A stretch of DNA of 64,000 nt from contig NZ_CP108101.1 in the NCBI RefSeq assembly GCF_036195325.1, positions 2,976,001-3,040,000 on the forward strand, written 5' to 3'. The notes beneath the pieces are model-generated. The model was given only the letters and a program-made list of their open reading frames with translations. It ran no database searches and was not told where the DNA came from. This stretch comes from Streptomyces sp. NBC_00234 (GTDB lineage Bacteria > Actinomycetota > Actinomycetes > Streptomycetales > Streptomycetaceae). Below, in pieces: positions 33,608-42,787 of the stretch (positions are counted from its first letter, which is position 1; each line of letters starts with the position of its first letter). Made by a program: the position numbers and the translations under genes.

Positions 33608-35068
33608 TCACTTCCCTTCGAAGGCGTCCCGCAGAGCGTCGTCAAGTCTGGCGGCGGCCTTGTCGCTGTCCGGCGATTCGGCGGTCAGCAGGTCGTGCAC
33701 GTGCGACTGCAGCACCTGCGTGAACGCTCCGTAGTAAGGGGTACGCGGGCGCTGCACCGCATCGTTCAGCGCCCGGCTCAGCGTCATCGTGTATGCGGCA
33801 CGTGCCTGCGCCCCCTGGCCCCTCGCGCCGCCCTCCCCCACCGGGGAGGGCGACGCGGACGACGGACCGGTGGCCGCGGCCTTCGGTGAGTCGTCGGCCG
33901 GGCGGAGTGCTGCGGCGACACGGGGCCAGCAGGGCCTGGACTTCCCGTTGTACGCGGAGGCCCGGGTAGCGGCGAAGCCCGCGTCGAGCAGGCAGCGTTC
34001 GCTCTCCTGCGAGGTAAGGAACGTGATGAGTTCGCGGGCATTCTCGGCACGCGGCGAATCGGCGGTGACGGCGAGGTTCTGCCCGCCGAGCACGGACTTG
34101 CCGGGCAACCGGTTCACGGAGTAGGCGTCGGGCGGCAGCAGGCCGCTCAACGCGCCGTACACATAGGGCCAGTGGCGAAGAAAGGCGACCCGTCCCGCCG
34201 CGAAATCCGCCAGCGTCGCCGTCTCGTCCGAGGAGACCGCGGTGGGCAGTATCCGCTCGTGGTGGGCCCGTTCGAGGAGTTCGTCGAGGCCCTTCTTGAG
34301 CTCCGCCTCGCTCGCCACGTACGTACCCTCCTCGTCGGCGAGTTCGACGCCCGCGCTGGCGAACGCCTCGACGGCGTTGACGGTGAGCCCCTCGTACTGC
34401 TTGAGCTGGGTGGTCCAGCCCGCCTGGTCGTCGCTCCGGTCCGGGCTGAGCGCGAGCGTCTTCATGGAGGCGTTGAGGTCGCCCCAGGCCCAGTTGAGGG
34501 TGGGGTGGCGGCTCGGCTGGATTCCGGCGTCCTCCAGCAGGTCGGGGCGGTAGTAGAGCAGTCCGACATCGGTGTTGAAGGCCCGTGCGTAGGAACGGCC
34601 CTTCCATACGGTGGTCCGGTCGACCCCCTTGATGAAGTCGAGGTCGACGGGCTCCTCGTCCGGCAGCGCACGGATCAGCCCGGCTTCGGCGAACTCGGGA
34701 ATCCAGGTGATGTCGAGGTTCACCACGTCGTAGCCCGCGCTCCCGGACTGCAGCGCGCCGAGCAGCTGGCTGCGCTGCTGGTCGGCGCCGCCGGGCAGTT
34801 CGACGAGCTTGGCCTGCTGGGCCTTCGATCCGGCGTGCTGCCGGTTCCACTCCTCTATGAGCTGCTGCCGCACACCGCCGGACCCGGTGACATCGAGCCC
34901 GCTGGCGACGACGATCGGCCCCTGGGCGGCTTCCTTGTCGTCCTGGTCCGGCTGGGGCGTTCCGTCGGGACCGCCCGAACAGGCGGCTGAGGACGCGGCG
35001 AGAAGACAGCCGAGTACGGCGGCGAGGAGGACACGACGGCCCCCTCCCCATCCCCTGTGCGTGGTCAC
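33608..35068 (-). CDS. Extracellular solute-binding lipoprotein of the caspase operon
   Basis: This type 1 extracellular binding protein (486 aa) has a signal peptide ending at a lipobox-like SAAC (Cys30), then two lobes with sugar-binding-protein features (NTDVGLLYYRPDLLEDAGI, ELITFLTSQESERCLLDAGF). A low-complexity Ala/Ser/Pro insert lies near 395-425. No permease or ATPase accompanies it. Instead its GTG start overlaps the stop of the caspase-VWA gene (GTGA), so the two are translated together. It is therefore more likely a ligand-capture subunit of a signalling complex than a transporter component. The ligand is unknown; the relatives bind oligosaccharides. Confidence 0.83.
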   Translation of the reverse strand: MTTHRGWGGGRRVLLAAVLGCLLAASSAACSGGPDGTPQPDQDDKEAAQGPIVVASGLDVTGSGGVRQQLIEEWNRQHAGSKAQQAKLVELPGGADQQRSQLLGALQSGSAGYDVVNLDITWIPEFAEAGLIRALPDEEPVDLDFIKGVDRTTVWKGRSYARAFNTDVGLLYYRPDLLEDAGIQPSRHPTLNWAWGDLNASMKTLALSPDRSDDQAGWTTQLKQYEGLTVNAVEAFASAGVELADEEGTYVASEAELKKGLDELLERAHHERILPTAVSSDETATLADFAAGRVAFLRHWPYVYGALSGLLPPDAYSVNRLPGKSVLGGQNLAVTADSPRAENARELITFLTSQESERCLLDAGFAATRASAYNGKSRPCWPRVAAALRPADDSPKAAATGPSSASPSPVGEGGARGQGAQARAAYTMTLSRALNDAVQRPRTPYYGAFTQVLQSHVHDLLTAESPDSDKAAARLDDALRDAFEGK

Positions 35069-37944
35069 TCCGCGTCCCCCGTGCCCGTCTTGGCGACCTC
35101 GGCGGTCAACTCGGTCGGGATGTCGTCCGACAGATCGAGGCAGCGCCCGCCGGTCGCCTCCGTGATCGTCTCGTTGAGCCGGCCGGACGAACAGCCACCG
35201 CTGCGCAACGACACCACCACGACCCGTACCAGTGGGGCCCGTTCGGCATCGGTGACCAGTTCCGCCAGCTCCTTCTTCGTGATGTCCGCGGAATCCTCGT
35301 CGTCGGTGACCAGGACGAGGAGCCGGGGCGGATCATCCTCGGCGGGCCCGCCGCGCAGTGTGCCGAGCCCGTCTCGGAGCCCGTCGACGATGCGCGCGTC
35401 GACATCGGCGGTCCGGGCCGCGGCCACGGCCTTCTGCGCGTCGGCGCGAGTGTGCGGCCCGAACGGCACCACATCCGCGCCCTTCCTGGACGCGACCGAC
35501 CACACACCGTAGGTGTCGCCCGCGCCCAGGGAACTCATCGACCGGGTCACCAGTTCCTTGGCCCGCCCGGAGCCGTCCCAGAGCCGTTTGTCGGCCATCG
35601 AGGTCGAGTTGTCCAGGAGGTACAGCACCCGGCCGGGACCGAGCGCCTGCCGGTAGCGGCGCAGGGTCTCGCCGAGCGAGCCGGCCGTGACGGGGCTCCC
35701 GCCCGTCGGCGGAATCGATTCGCGTACGTCGTTGAGGTCCGCCGTGAGCGGCGAGCCCTCGTCGGGCGGTGCGGGCCTGCCTTTCCTCACGCCCCGGAAT
35801 CCGTCCGCCGTGAAGTACTTCTGCGCCGCCGGGTCCTGGGCCAGCCAGGTGTGGAAGCGCTCCACCTCCGCCTTGCGCGCCTCGGCGTCACGGCCCGCGT
35901 CGTCCCATGTGACGCGGAGGAACGGCAGATCCAGCACCGGTACGTCGGAGGGGTACTGGGCGGTGCGGACCTCCAGGGTGTCCGTCGCGCAGGCGGGGCG
36001 GCCCGGGTCGCTGGACGGCAGATTGAACTGGGCCATGGTCTGTTCCGGCACGAGAACGGCGGCGTTGTCCTCCAGGCTGTTGCGGGAGCCGTCGGCCAGC
36101 GCGCACATCAGCTCCCTGGCGGTGCCGGGCATCGGCTGCAGCGCCTGCACCATGCTCTGTTCGAGGGACGACACGGGCCCGGAGCCCGGTGAGGCGTACA
36201 GGGCCTCGGTGGCCAGCAGCGCCCCGTCGGTGCCCTCGGGGTCGGGCCGCAGTACGGAGACGGGGCGTTGGCGCTGCTGCGATTCCCGGAGAGCGGAGAT
36301 GATCGAGCCGAGGGGGTTGCCGGTCTGCAGGGCCTTCGCCAGGGACATACTGACGGGCACGGCGAGGACCATCGGCGTATAGGCGACGGACCCCAGGGAC
36401 TCGAAGGTCACGACACGTTTCCCGACGGCCGCCCCGGCCCCCGCCCCTCCACCCCCTTCTCCCGTCTCCTTCTCCGTCCCTTTCCCCTTCTCCGTCCCTT
36501 TCCCCGCCCCCGCACCGTCCATCACCTGGCGCCAGGCACTCCCGGCCGCCGGAATCCAGATGTCCGGCTGCGCGCCCACATCGCGCTGGGGCCGGAGACA
36601 GTCGCCCGTGGTGGGGCAGGTGGGCGGCGGGTCCCGCCAGAGCGAGGAGGCCCGGAAGGCGGCCACGACGTCGGTGGCCTTGGCGTCGTACGTGGTGATC
36701 CCGACGGAACGGCAGCCGTTCCCGCGTTCCATGTAGGCGTCCGCCGCCTTCTCGACGGTGGACCGCAGGTCGGGATCGGTCAGCACCCGCAGTTCCATGG
36801 CGGGCGGACAGGCGCGGGGCACCCGGCCGGGCAGGTTCCCGGACATCCACGTACCGACCCCGGTCACGGTGACAGCACCGGCGAGGACGAGGGCGATCGT
36901 CCGGCCGCGCGGCGAGCGCAACCACCGTCGTACGGGCCCCGGCAACGGCAGTTCCCGCCGTACGGCCCCGGAACGCGGCAGCCGTAACCAGCGCCGCCCG
37001 GCGACGGACGGCCGCGCGACCGGCACCCCCGCGCCCCCGGCATCCGCCCGAGGGCCGCCCCCGGCATCCGCTCGGGGGCCGTCCCCCGCACGCTCCCCGT
37101 GACGACCTCCACGCCGAGCCCCCGCGCCCTCCTTCTCCCTCTCCCCGTGGTCCGGGGGCGATCCGCTCCCCCCACCCCCAGTCCCCGGGACGGCAAGCAG
37201 GACATCGTCCCCGTGCCGCCGCTCCTCGGGGATCCACCGGTGTCCGTCGACGGCCTTGAGGGGCGCCATCGCCTCCCGTATCTCGGTGACGATCCGGGTG
37301 AACGTGGCCGGCTCCCCGGCCGCCGAACGCCCGGTCAGCAGCCGGTGCAGACGGAGGGTGAACTCCGTACCGGCCGAGGGGTCGCCGGGCGGAATCTCCA
37401 CGCCCGGCTCCGCGGCGGTCAGCAGGGCGAAGTTCTGCCCGACGGCCGGGTTGAACGCATGGAGTGCGTTGCCCGCGAAGCAGCAGTCGAGAATCGCCAC
37501 GACCCAGTCGGCACGGGCCTTGGAGAGCTCCGGCATCACGTCGTCGCGCCAGGACAGCGCGTCCACGAACGGGTGCCGCCGGTCCCGCGTCACCCGCGAG
37601 GAGGTGAACAGCAGATGCAGGTCGCTGCCGTCGGGGCGCACGATGCCGTGCCCCGCGAAGTAGACGATGAGCAGCCCGTCGACCTCGTCGCGGGCGGCGC
37701 GCAGGGCGGCCCGCACCTGAAGCGGATCGACGGCACGCGGCTCACCGTCCCCCGGAACCATGACGAGATCCTCAGGATCGAGCACCCCGGAGCCCTCGGC
37801 CGTCAGCGCCTCGGCCATCAGCCGGAGGTTCCTCCGGACGGCGGGAAGGTCATTCCGGTCACCGCTGTAGGGCTCGACACCGACGATCACCGCACGATGC
37901 CGTTTGCCCCTGCCCTCCTCGCCGCGCGCACTGTACGGCGGCAC
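35065..37944 (-). CDS. Membrane caspase - solute-binding-like - VWA fusion protein
   Basis: This is a 959-aa chimera. Residues 15-255 form a caspase-like (C14/metacaspase) protease domain with His99 (VYFAGHG) and Cys154/Cys155 (VVAILDCCFAGNA). An Arg/Gly/Pro-rich linker contains a short repeat (PRADAGG). One TM helix spans about 349-366. Then comes a predicted external region: a solute-binding-like domain (about 383-720, starting ELRVLTDPDLRSTVEKAADAY) and a von Willebrand A domain (about 770-950) with an intact MIDAS motif DNSTS (778-782). Positive residues before the helix predict the caspase inside and the sensor domains outside. GTG 37944 has GGGAGG 14 nt upstream. It lies 5 nt after the EACC1-like gene and is coupled to the lipoprotein gene. 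Confidence 0.85.
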   Translation of the reverse strand: MPPYSARGEEGRGKRHRAVIVGVEPYSGDRNDLPAVRRNLRLMAEALTAEGSGVLDPEDLVMVPGDGEPRAVDPLQVRAALRAARDEVDGLLIVYFAGHGIVRPDGSDLHLLFTSSRVTRDRRHPFVDALSWRDDVMPELSKARADWVVAILDCCFAGNALHAFNPAVGQNFALLTAAEPGVEIPPGDPSAGTEFTLRLHRLLTGRSAAGEPATFTRIVTEIREAMAPLKAVDGHRWIPEERRHGDDVLLAVPGTGGGGSGSPPDHGEREKEGAGARRGGRHGERAGDGPRADAGGGPRADAGGAGVPVARPSVAGRRWLRLPRSGAVRRELPLPGPVRRWLRSPRGRTIALVLAGAVTVTGVGTWMSGNLPGRVPRACPPAMELRVLTDPDLRSTVEKAADAYMERGNGCRSVGITTYDAKATDVVAAFRASSLWRDPPPTCPTTGDCLRPQRDVGAQPDIWIPAAGSAWRQVMDGAGAGKGTEKGKGTEKETGEGGGGAGAGAAVGKRVVTFESLGSVAYTPMVLAVPVSMSLAKALQTGNPLGSIISALRESQQRQRPVSVLRPDPEGTDGALLATEALYASPGSGPVSSLEQSMVQALQPMPGTARELMCALADGSRNSLEDNAAVLVPEQTMAQFNLPSSDPGRPACATDTLEVRTAQYPSDVPVLDLPFLRVTWDDAGRDAEARKAEVERFHTWLAQDPAAQKYFTADGFRGVRKGRPAPPDEGSPLTADLNDVRESIPPTGGSPVTAGSLGETLRRYRQALGPGRVLYLLDNSTSMADKRLWDGSGRAKELVTRSMSSLGAGDTYGVWSVASRKGADVVPFGPHTRADAQKAVAAARTADVDARIVDGLRDGLGTLRGGPAEDDPPRLLVLVTDDEDSADITKKELAELVTDAERAPLVRVVVVSLRSGGCSSGRLNETITEATGGRCLDLSDDIPTELTAEVAKTGTGDAE

Positions 37945-37949
37945 GACGC

Positions 37950-38462
37950 CTAGACCTCCCCGGCCTCGTCGCCACCACGCGCCCGGCTCCCGTCACGGGC
38001 CGCGTCGTCCCGCCGCCCGCCACCCTCTCCGCCGCCGCTGCTTTCACCGTCCCGATCGGTGTCACGCCCCAGCCCGGCCCCGGGCCCGGTGGTGGGCGCG
38101 TCGAGGGTGACGCGGGGCGTCTCCTCGGGATCCGCGAACCTGCGCCGGTTACGGATCCAGGTCTCCACGGACCGCCACACCTTGTCGACGACGTTCCGGG
38201 CCACCTCGACGGAGACCACGAGGACGATGTCCTGGATCAGCTCGCCACTCATCGCGTCGGTCTGGTGCGCCGAGTCCTTCCGCCCGACGGCCAACTGATC
38301 TGCCTCACGCACCTCTTCGAGGTCGGGCGCACTCCGCAGCCACGTATCAAGCGCTTCGAGATCATCGCGCCGGGTGTGCGTACCACTCACCCCGATCCGC
38401 AACTCGACGGTCCCGACCCCTTCCCCCGGCACCTGCCCACCCACGCCCGACCCGTCCGTCAT
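37950..38462 (-). CDS. EACC1-like effector-associated small protein
   Basis: This 170-aa protein matches, by eye, the effector-associated constant component EACC1 seen beside caspase and trypsin effectors in actinomycete conflict systems. It has an N-terminal strand (VELRIGVSG), the helix LEALDTWLRSAPDLEEV, then MSGELIQDIVLVVSVEVARN and an amphipathic helix ending WIRNRRR, followed by a disordered Gly/Asp/Arg tail (about 125-170). ATG 38462 with AGGGG upstream is preferred over longer frames. It is the first gene of the three-gene operon, and its role is probably to link or restrain the caspase. The family call rests on pattern resemblance only. Confidence 0.7.
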   Translation of the reverse strand: MTDGSGVGGQVPGEGVGTVELRIGVSGTHTRRDDLEALDTWLRSAPDLEEVREADQLAVGRKDSAHQTDAMSGELIQDIVLVVSVEVARNVVDKVWRSVETWIRNRRRFADPEETPRVTLDAPTTGPGAGLGRDTDRDGESSGGGEGGGRRDDAARDGSRARGGDEAGEV

Positions 38463-38607
38463 CCGCTTGCCCCTATCGGCGCCATTGCCGTCCACTCCGA
38501 AGCGGCCTGGGAAGGCCCCTGAACGCGCCATTATTTCACGCGAGTTGACAGAGAGCACCGCTTTGACGACAGCGCTCGGGAGCGGGCGGGAACAACACAG
38601 CGCCAAG

Positions 38608-38658
38608 TTGGCCCCGCTGTCAGTGCCCCTTGATACAACTGCTCACGTATCAACGTGA
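38608..38658 (+). promoter_or_regulatory. Promoter and nested inverted repeats of the helicase gene
   Basis: TTGGCC (38608-38613) and TGATAC (38631-38636), 17 bp apart, look like a promoter. Two interlocked inverted repeats overlap it: TTGATAC/GTATCAA (38630-38653) and TCACGT/ACGTGA (38643-38658, 4-nt loop). Binding at one would exclude pairing at the other. The site is 20 nt before the ATG and would suit a tight repressor of a defence gene. Confidence 0.5.
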
Positions 38659-38678
38659 CGAGATGTGGGGACTCGGCC

Positions 38679-41600
38679 ATGCCCAACGATTTCGCAGATG
38701 CGGCGCCAGTTGCTGGGCTGTACGAAACGCTCATCACTCATCGACTCGAAGCACGATTGAAAGAGTTTGATGCCGCAGGTTGGCGCGCCATCGACGCGAC
38801 CGTCGGGCAGGAGTCCACACCGCATGTGCTCGCTCGGCACATCGGCGACACCGTACGGCAGCTGCTTCAGCGCCTCTCACCTGCGGAACAGGTCCTGGCC
38901 GCCAACCACATCCTGGAGTCCCTGAACACCATCGAGGGCACGACGCAGTGGGTAGACCTCGTTGCCGATGGCCCGCGTCAGCTGCTCGCCGTTGCCGAGC
39001 AAGAGGCTCCTGGCGTGTACGCGATTCGACCTGCCACTCCGCTCTCTGACACCGCGCTGATCACCAACTCGCCCGACGACCCGAGCCTTGGCTTCGAGCT
39101 CCGCGCCGAGCTGGCCACAGCCGACCGGGTTGATCTCCTCTGTGCGTTCGTGAAGTGGCACGGACTCCGCGTTCTTGAACAGTCGCTGGCAGCTGCCCGG
39201 GAGCGGGGCATCCCCATTCGCGTGCTCACGACGACCTACATTGGTGCCACAGAGCGTCGCGCATTGGACCGATTGGTTCAGGACTTCGGCGCCGAAGTGA
39301 AGGTCAACTACGAGCTCCGCTCCACCCGCCTCCATGCCAAGGCATGGCTCTTTCGCCGGGACAGCGGATTCGACACGGCGTATGTCGGCAGCTCCAACCT
39401 GTCCAAGGCCGCTCTCCTCGACGGTCTCGAATGGAACGTACGACTGTCGTCTGTGGCCACGCCTGCTGTCCTGCGAAAGTTCGAGGCAACGTTCGATGCC
39501 TACTGGAGCGAGCCAGCCTTCGAGTCATATGACCCAGACAGTGATGCCCAGCGGCTCGACGAAGCATTGTCACACGCCAGCGGCACCTCCACCCACGTGC
39601 GAAATAGCATTACGCTCTCGGGGCTGGAAGTCCGCCCCTACCCCCACCAGCGTGACATGCTCGAACGCCTTGAGGTCGAGCGCACAGTGCATGACCGGCA
39701 CCGCAACCTGCTGGTAGCTGCAACAGGTACGGGCAAGACCGTGATGGCCGCTCTGGACTACAAGCGCCTACGACAGCAGCTCGGCCGTGACCCGCGGCTC
39801 CTCTTCGTGGCCCACCGCAGAGAGATCCTCGAACAGTCCCTGCGGGTGTACCAGAATGTTCTGGTCGACGCGAACTTCGGCGAGCTCTTCTTCGCCGGGG
39901 AGATTCCCGATAACTGGACCCACGTATTCGCCAGCGTCCAGTCCCTCAACCCGCGTGCACTGGAGCGCTTCGCTCCCGACCACTTCGACGTCATCGTGAT
40001 CGACGAGTTCCACCATGGCACGTCGCCCACCTATCGCAGGCTCTTGGATCACTTCAGTCCACTGGAACTTCTCGGCCTCACAGCCACGCCTGAGCGCATG
40101 GACGGTCTGAACATTCAGGATGAGTTCTTCGAGGGCCGGATCGCAGCCGAGATGCGGCTTTGGGAAGCTCTGGAGAACGACCTACTCAGCCCCTTCCACT
40201 ACTTTGGCATCACCGACAACACCGACATGAGTGCTGTCACATGGAAGCGCGGAGCCTACGACTCGACGGCTCTGAGCAGCCTCTTCACAGGCAACGACGC
40301 CCGCGCCAGACTCGTCGTGCAGGCCGTGAAGGACAAGATTGCCGATCCAGGCGCCATGCGGGCCCTCGGATTCTGCGTCTCCGTCGCACACGCGCACTTC
40401 ATGGCCGACTTCTTCCGTCGAGCGGGCCTTGCGGCCGTCGCGCTCTCTGGGGAGAGCCCAAGGGAAGAGCGCAAGGCAGCGCTGGATGAGCTGAGAACGG
40501 GTGCGCTCCAGGTCATCTTCTCGGTCGACCTCTTCAACGAGGGCCTAGACGTCCCCGACGTCGACACCCTGCTCCTGCTCCGTCCCACCTCCAGCGCCAC
40601 CGTATTTCTGCAGCAACTGGGCCGCGGGCTGCGCCGAACCGAGGGCAAGGCCGTCCTCACTGTCCTGGACTTCATCGGACAGCATCGCAAGGAATTCCGA
40701 TTCGAAGAACAATTCCGCGCGCTGACCAACCTGACACGCAATCGACTCCTTTCCGGCATCGAGCACGACTTCCCCCAGCTGCCCTCTGGCTGCCAGATCA
40801 TCCTTGAGACGAAGGCCAAGGAATTGATCATCGACAACATCCGCAACCAGATCGGGGTCAACGTCACCCAACTTGCCCGCGAGGTGGCGTCCTACGCCGA
40901 GCCGCTCCTCGCCGACTACCTCAGGGAGAGCGGCCGAGAGCTCAAGGAGCTCTACCGAGGCAACGGGAACTCCTGGACGGGGCTCCTCCGCCGCGCGAAG
41001 CTCCTCAACGCGACAGGCCCCGAGGGCGAAGAGGCTCTACTGAAGCGCGCATCGGCCTTCCTGCACGTCGATGACCCGCTCCGCGTCACCGCCTACACGA
41101 AGCTCCTGATCGACGATGCACCCACGTACGACGAACTCAGCAGCCAAGATCAGGCGTACGCCCGCATGTTCTTCTTCTCCCTGTGGCCGCTGGGCGGGAA
41201 CTTCACCAGTTACCAGGCAGGCTTCGACACTCTCCGGCCCCAACAAGCCTTCCGCGACGAGCTACGCCAGATCCTTGCCCACGTCCTGGACCAGGCAGCC
41301 CACGTCCCCGTCCCCCTCCTCGGCACGCACGCCAGCCTGCCCTTGACGGTCCACGCCTCGTACAGCCGCGAAGAGATCCTCCCCGCACTGGGCCAGTCCA
41401 CCGTGGACAGCTTCATGCCTGGGCACTTCCGCGAGGGCGTGAAGTGGTGTGAGGGCATCCAGACCGACGCCCTGCTCATCACGCTCGAAAAGGATGAGAA
41501 GGACTTCTCCCCAGAGACCCGCTACAAGGACTACGCCCTCAACGACTCCCTTTTCCATTGGGAGTCTCAGAACCAAACATCTGAGACCTCCCCCACCGGC

Positions 41601-41816
41601 GTCCGCTATCAGAACCACAAGGAGCAAGGCACACACGTCCTCCTCTTTGTCCGCCGCTACAAGAAGACGGACATCGGCGGACCCCAGCCGTGGATGCTGC
41701 TCGGCCCTGCCGAGTACGTGAAGCACAAGGGCAGCAAGCCTATGGGCATCGTCTGGAAGCTCCGCCATGAGATCCCAGCGGATGTGCTGACTTACTCCGC
41801 AATTGCTGCCGGCTAA
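38679..41816 (+). CDS. PLD-nuclease / DEAD-box helicase / DUF3427 defence protein
   Basis: This 1045-aa protein joins a phospholipase-D-like nuclease domain (about residues 140-280; HAK at 219-221 and GSSN at 237-240) to a superfamily 2 helicase. Walker A is AATGTGKT (347-354), motif II is DEFH (442-445), and motif VI is QLGRGLRR. A C-terminal DUF3427-type region follows. Such proteins are DNA-restriction or defence effectors in which the helicase tracks DNA and the PLD domain cuts or senses it. Only one HKD-like motif is present, so dimerisation would be needed for cleavage. ATG 38679 has GGGGA upstream; GTG 38655 is an alternative. It is convergent with, and overlaps by 4 nt, the SRA-HNH endonuclease. 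Confidence 0.88.
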   Translation: MPNDFADAAPVAGLYETLITHRLEARLKEFDAAGWRAIDATVGQESTPHVLARHIGDTVRQLLQRLSPAEQVLAANHILESLNTIEGTTQWVDLVADGPRQLLAVAEQEAPGVYAIRPATPLSDTALITNSPDDPSLGFELRAELATADRVDLLCAFVKWHGLRVLEQSLAAARERGIPIRVLTTTYIGATERRALDRLVQDFGAEVKVNYELRSTRLHAKAWLFRRDSGFDTAYVGSSNLSKAALLDGLEWNVRLSSVATPAVLRKFEATFDAYWSEPAFESYDPDSDAQRLDEALSHASGTSTHVRNSITLSGLEVRPYPHQRDMLERLEVERTVHDRHRNLLVAATGTGKTVMAALDYKRLRQQLGRDPRLLFVAHRREILEQSLRVYQNVLVDANFGELFFAGEIPDNWTHVFASVQSLNPRALERFAPDHFDVIVIDEFHHGTSPTYRRLLDHFSPLELLGLTATPERMDGLNIQDEFFEGRIAAEMRLWEALENDLLSPFHYFGITDNTDMSAVTWKRGAYDSTALSSLFTGNDARARLVVQAVKDKIADPGAMRALGFCVSVAHAHFMADFFRRAGLAAVALSGESPREERKAALDELRTGALQVIFSVDLFNEGLDVPDVDTLLLLRPTSSATVFLQQLGRGLRRTEGKAVLTVLDFIGQHRKEFRFEEQFRALTNLTRNRLLSGIEHDFPQLPSGCQIILETKAKELIIDNIRNQIGVNVTQLAREVASYAEPLLADYLRESGRELKELYRGNGNSWTGLLRRAKLLNATGPEGEEALLKRASAFLHVDDPLRVTAYTKLLIDDAPTYDELSSQDQAYARMFFFSLWPLGGNFTSYQAGFDTLRPQQAFRDELRQILAHVLDQAAHVPVPLLGTHASLPLTVHASYSREEILPALGQSTVDSFMPGHFREGVKWCEGIQTDALLITLEKDEKDFSPETRYKDYALNDSLFHWESQNQTSETSPTGVRYQNHKEQGTHVLLFVRRYKKTDIGGPQPWMLLGPAEYVKHKGSKPMGIVWKLRHEIPADVLTYSAIAAG

Positions 41817-42787
41817 GAGTCGATACCTATGCGCCAGAAGCGACGGTGGGCTCGTATGAATCGTTCCTCTATGCGGTGCTGCGCCACGGTCCTCAGTGGC
41901 GCCCGCCCTGGAGCCCCATCCCTCGCAAACCGGTTCACCACCTGCAGATCATCAGTCAGGAAGATGGCCCCGCGATCCAGCTGCACGTGGCAATTCGGGC
42001 ATAGACACAAGACGTTGCCATCGACATCCGGCCCACCGTCTGCCCCGCCGAGTGCGTGTATGTGCGCACCCTCTGCATAGCTTCTGCCATCCGCTCCGAC
42101 GGCCAGAGCAAGGCCGCACACCTGACAGGCAAATCCGTGCCACCGCTTCACCCGCCGGACGACTGCAGTGTCGCGGACAATGCGTTCGACCGTAGAAGTC
42201 CGCCTCCTGGGCGCGGTGTCGTCATCGCCCCCTTCGTCGGTCGATGCCTGCCCCCTGCGATCGAGCATGTCTTGGACCTGCTGCTCGATTGAGGTGAGCT
42301 CCTGTCGTGCGGCCGGGAGCCGACGCAAGGCAAACCGACAGATCTGGAATCCGGCTCTGCCCACCTCGGTCCAGTCGGCGACAACCTCGTACAGACCGTC
42401 GTACCGATACCCCGAGGCCGGCGAGTACTCCCGCTCGCCGTCGCTGCCCCGAATGACACGGACGCAGTTCCCCTTGATTCGACTCCGCCGGAGACTGGCA
42501 TTGCCCTTGTTGTCCCAGGTCTGGTCCGAGGTCTGGCGGCTGGAGTTCCGAGTCTGCCCTCCAGCACCGGTGTACGTGATCTCGTCCCACCCATCAACAT
42601 CGTCCTCATAACCGTTGTTGAGCACGATCGCGTCAGCCGCCCGCTCATCCTGCTCATCGCGCCCCCACGAGATGCCCGCCTCACTTTCCTTGTGAAGCTG
42701 GGCGTCCTTGACCGCGCGTCGTGACTCGAAATGAGTACCGGGGAGAACATCGTTCACATGACCGAAGGTCGCTCTGTATGCAGGCAT
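41813..42787 (-). CDS. SRA-YDG / HNH modification-dependent endonuclease
   Basis: This 324-aa type IV-like restriction enzyme starts with an SRA/YDG domain (about residues 5-155; FGHVNDVLPGTHFESRR, ADAIVLNNGYEDDVD, YRYDGLYEV) that flips and reads modified cytosine. A C-terminal HNH nuclease follows (about 205-290) with zinc cysteines CQVC (221-224) and CPNC (263-266) and active-site His/Asn/His (H244, N258, H267). It would cut DNA carrying 5-methyl- or hydroxymethylcytosine. No clear ribosome site precedes ATG 42787, and an inverted repeat straddles the start. It resembles SRA-HNH enzymes of the TagI/ScoMcrA kind but lacks an N-terminal sulfur-binding domain. Confidence 0.9.
   Translation of the reverse strand: MPAYRATFGHVNDVLPGTHFESRRAVKDAQLHKESEAGISWGRDEQDERAADAIVLNNGYEDDVDGWDEITYTGAGGQTRNSSRQTSDQTWDNKGNASLRRSRIKGNCVRVIRGSDGEREYSPASGYRYDGLYEVVADWTEVGRAGFQICRFALRRLPAARQELTSIEQQVQDMLDRRGQASTDEGGDDDTAPRRRTSTVERIVRDTAVVRRVKRWHGFACQVCGLALAVGADGRSYAEGAHIHALGGADGGPDVDGNVLCLCPNCHVQLDRGAIFLTDDLQVVNRFARDGAPGRAPLRTVAQHRIEERFIRAHRRFWRIGIDS

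Noticed and set aside
33608..35068. An ABC sugar importer at the caspase operon
   Set aside because: A binding lipoprotein is present but there are no permease genes nearby, and coupling to the caspase gene argues for signalling.
38462..38606. An N-terminal extension of the EACC1-like protein up to 38606
   Set aside because: The ATG at 38462 has a ribosome site and starts the family-like region; the extension overlaps the divergent promoter area.
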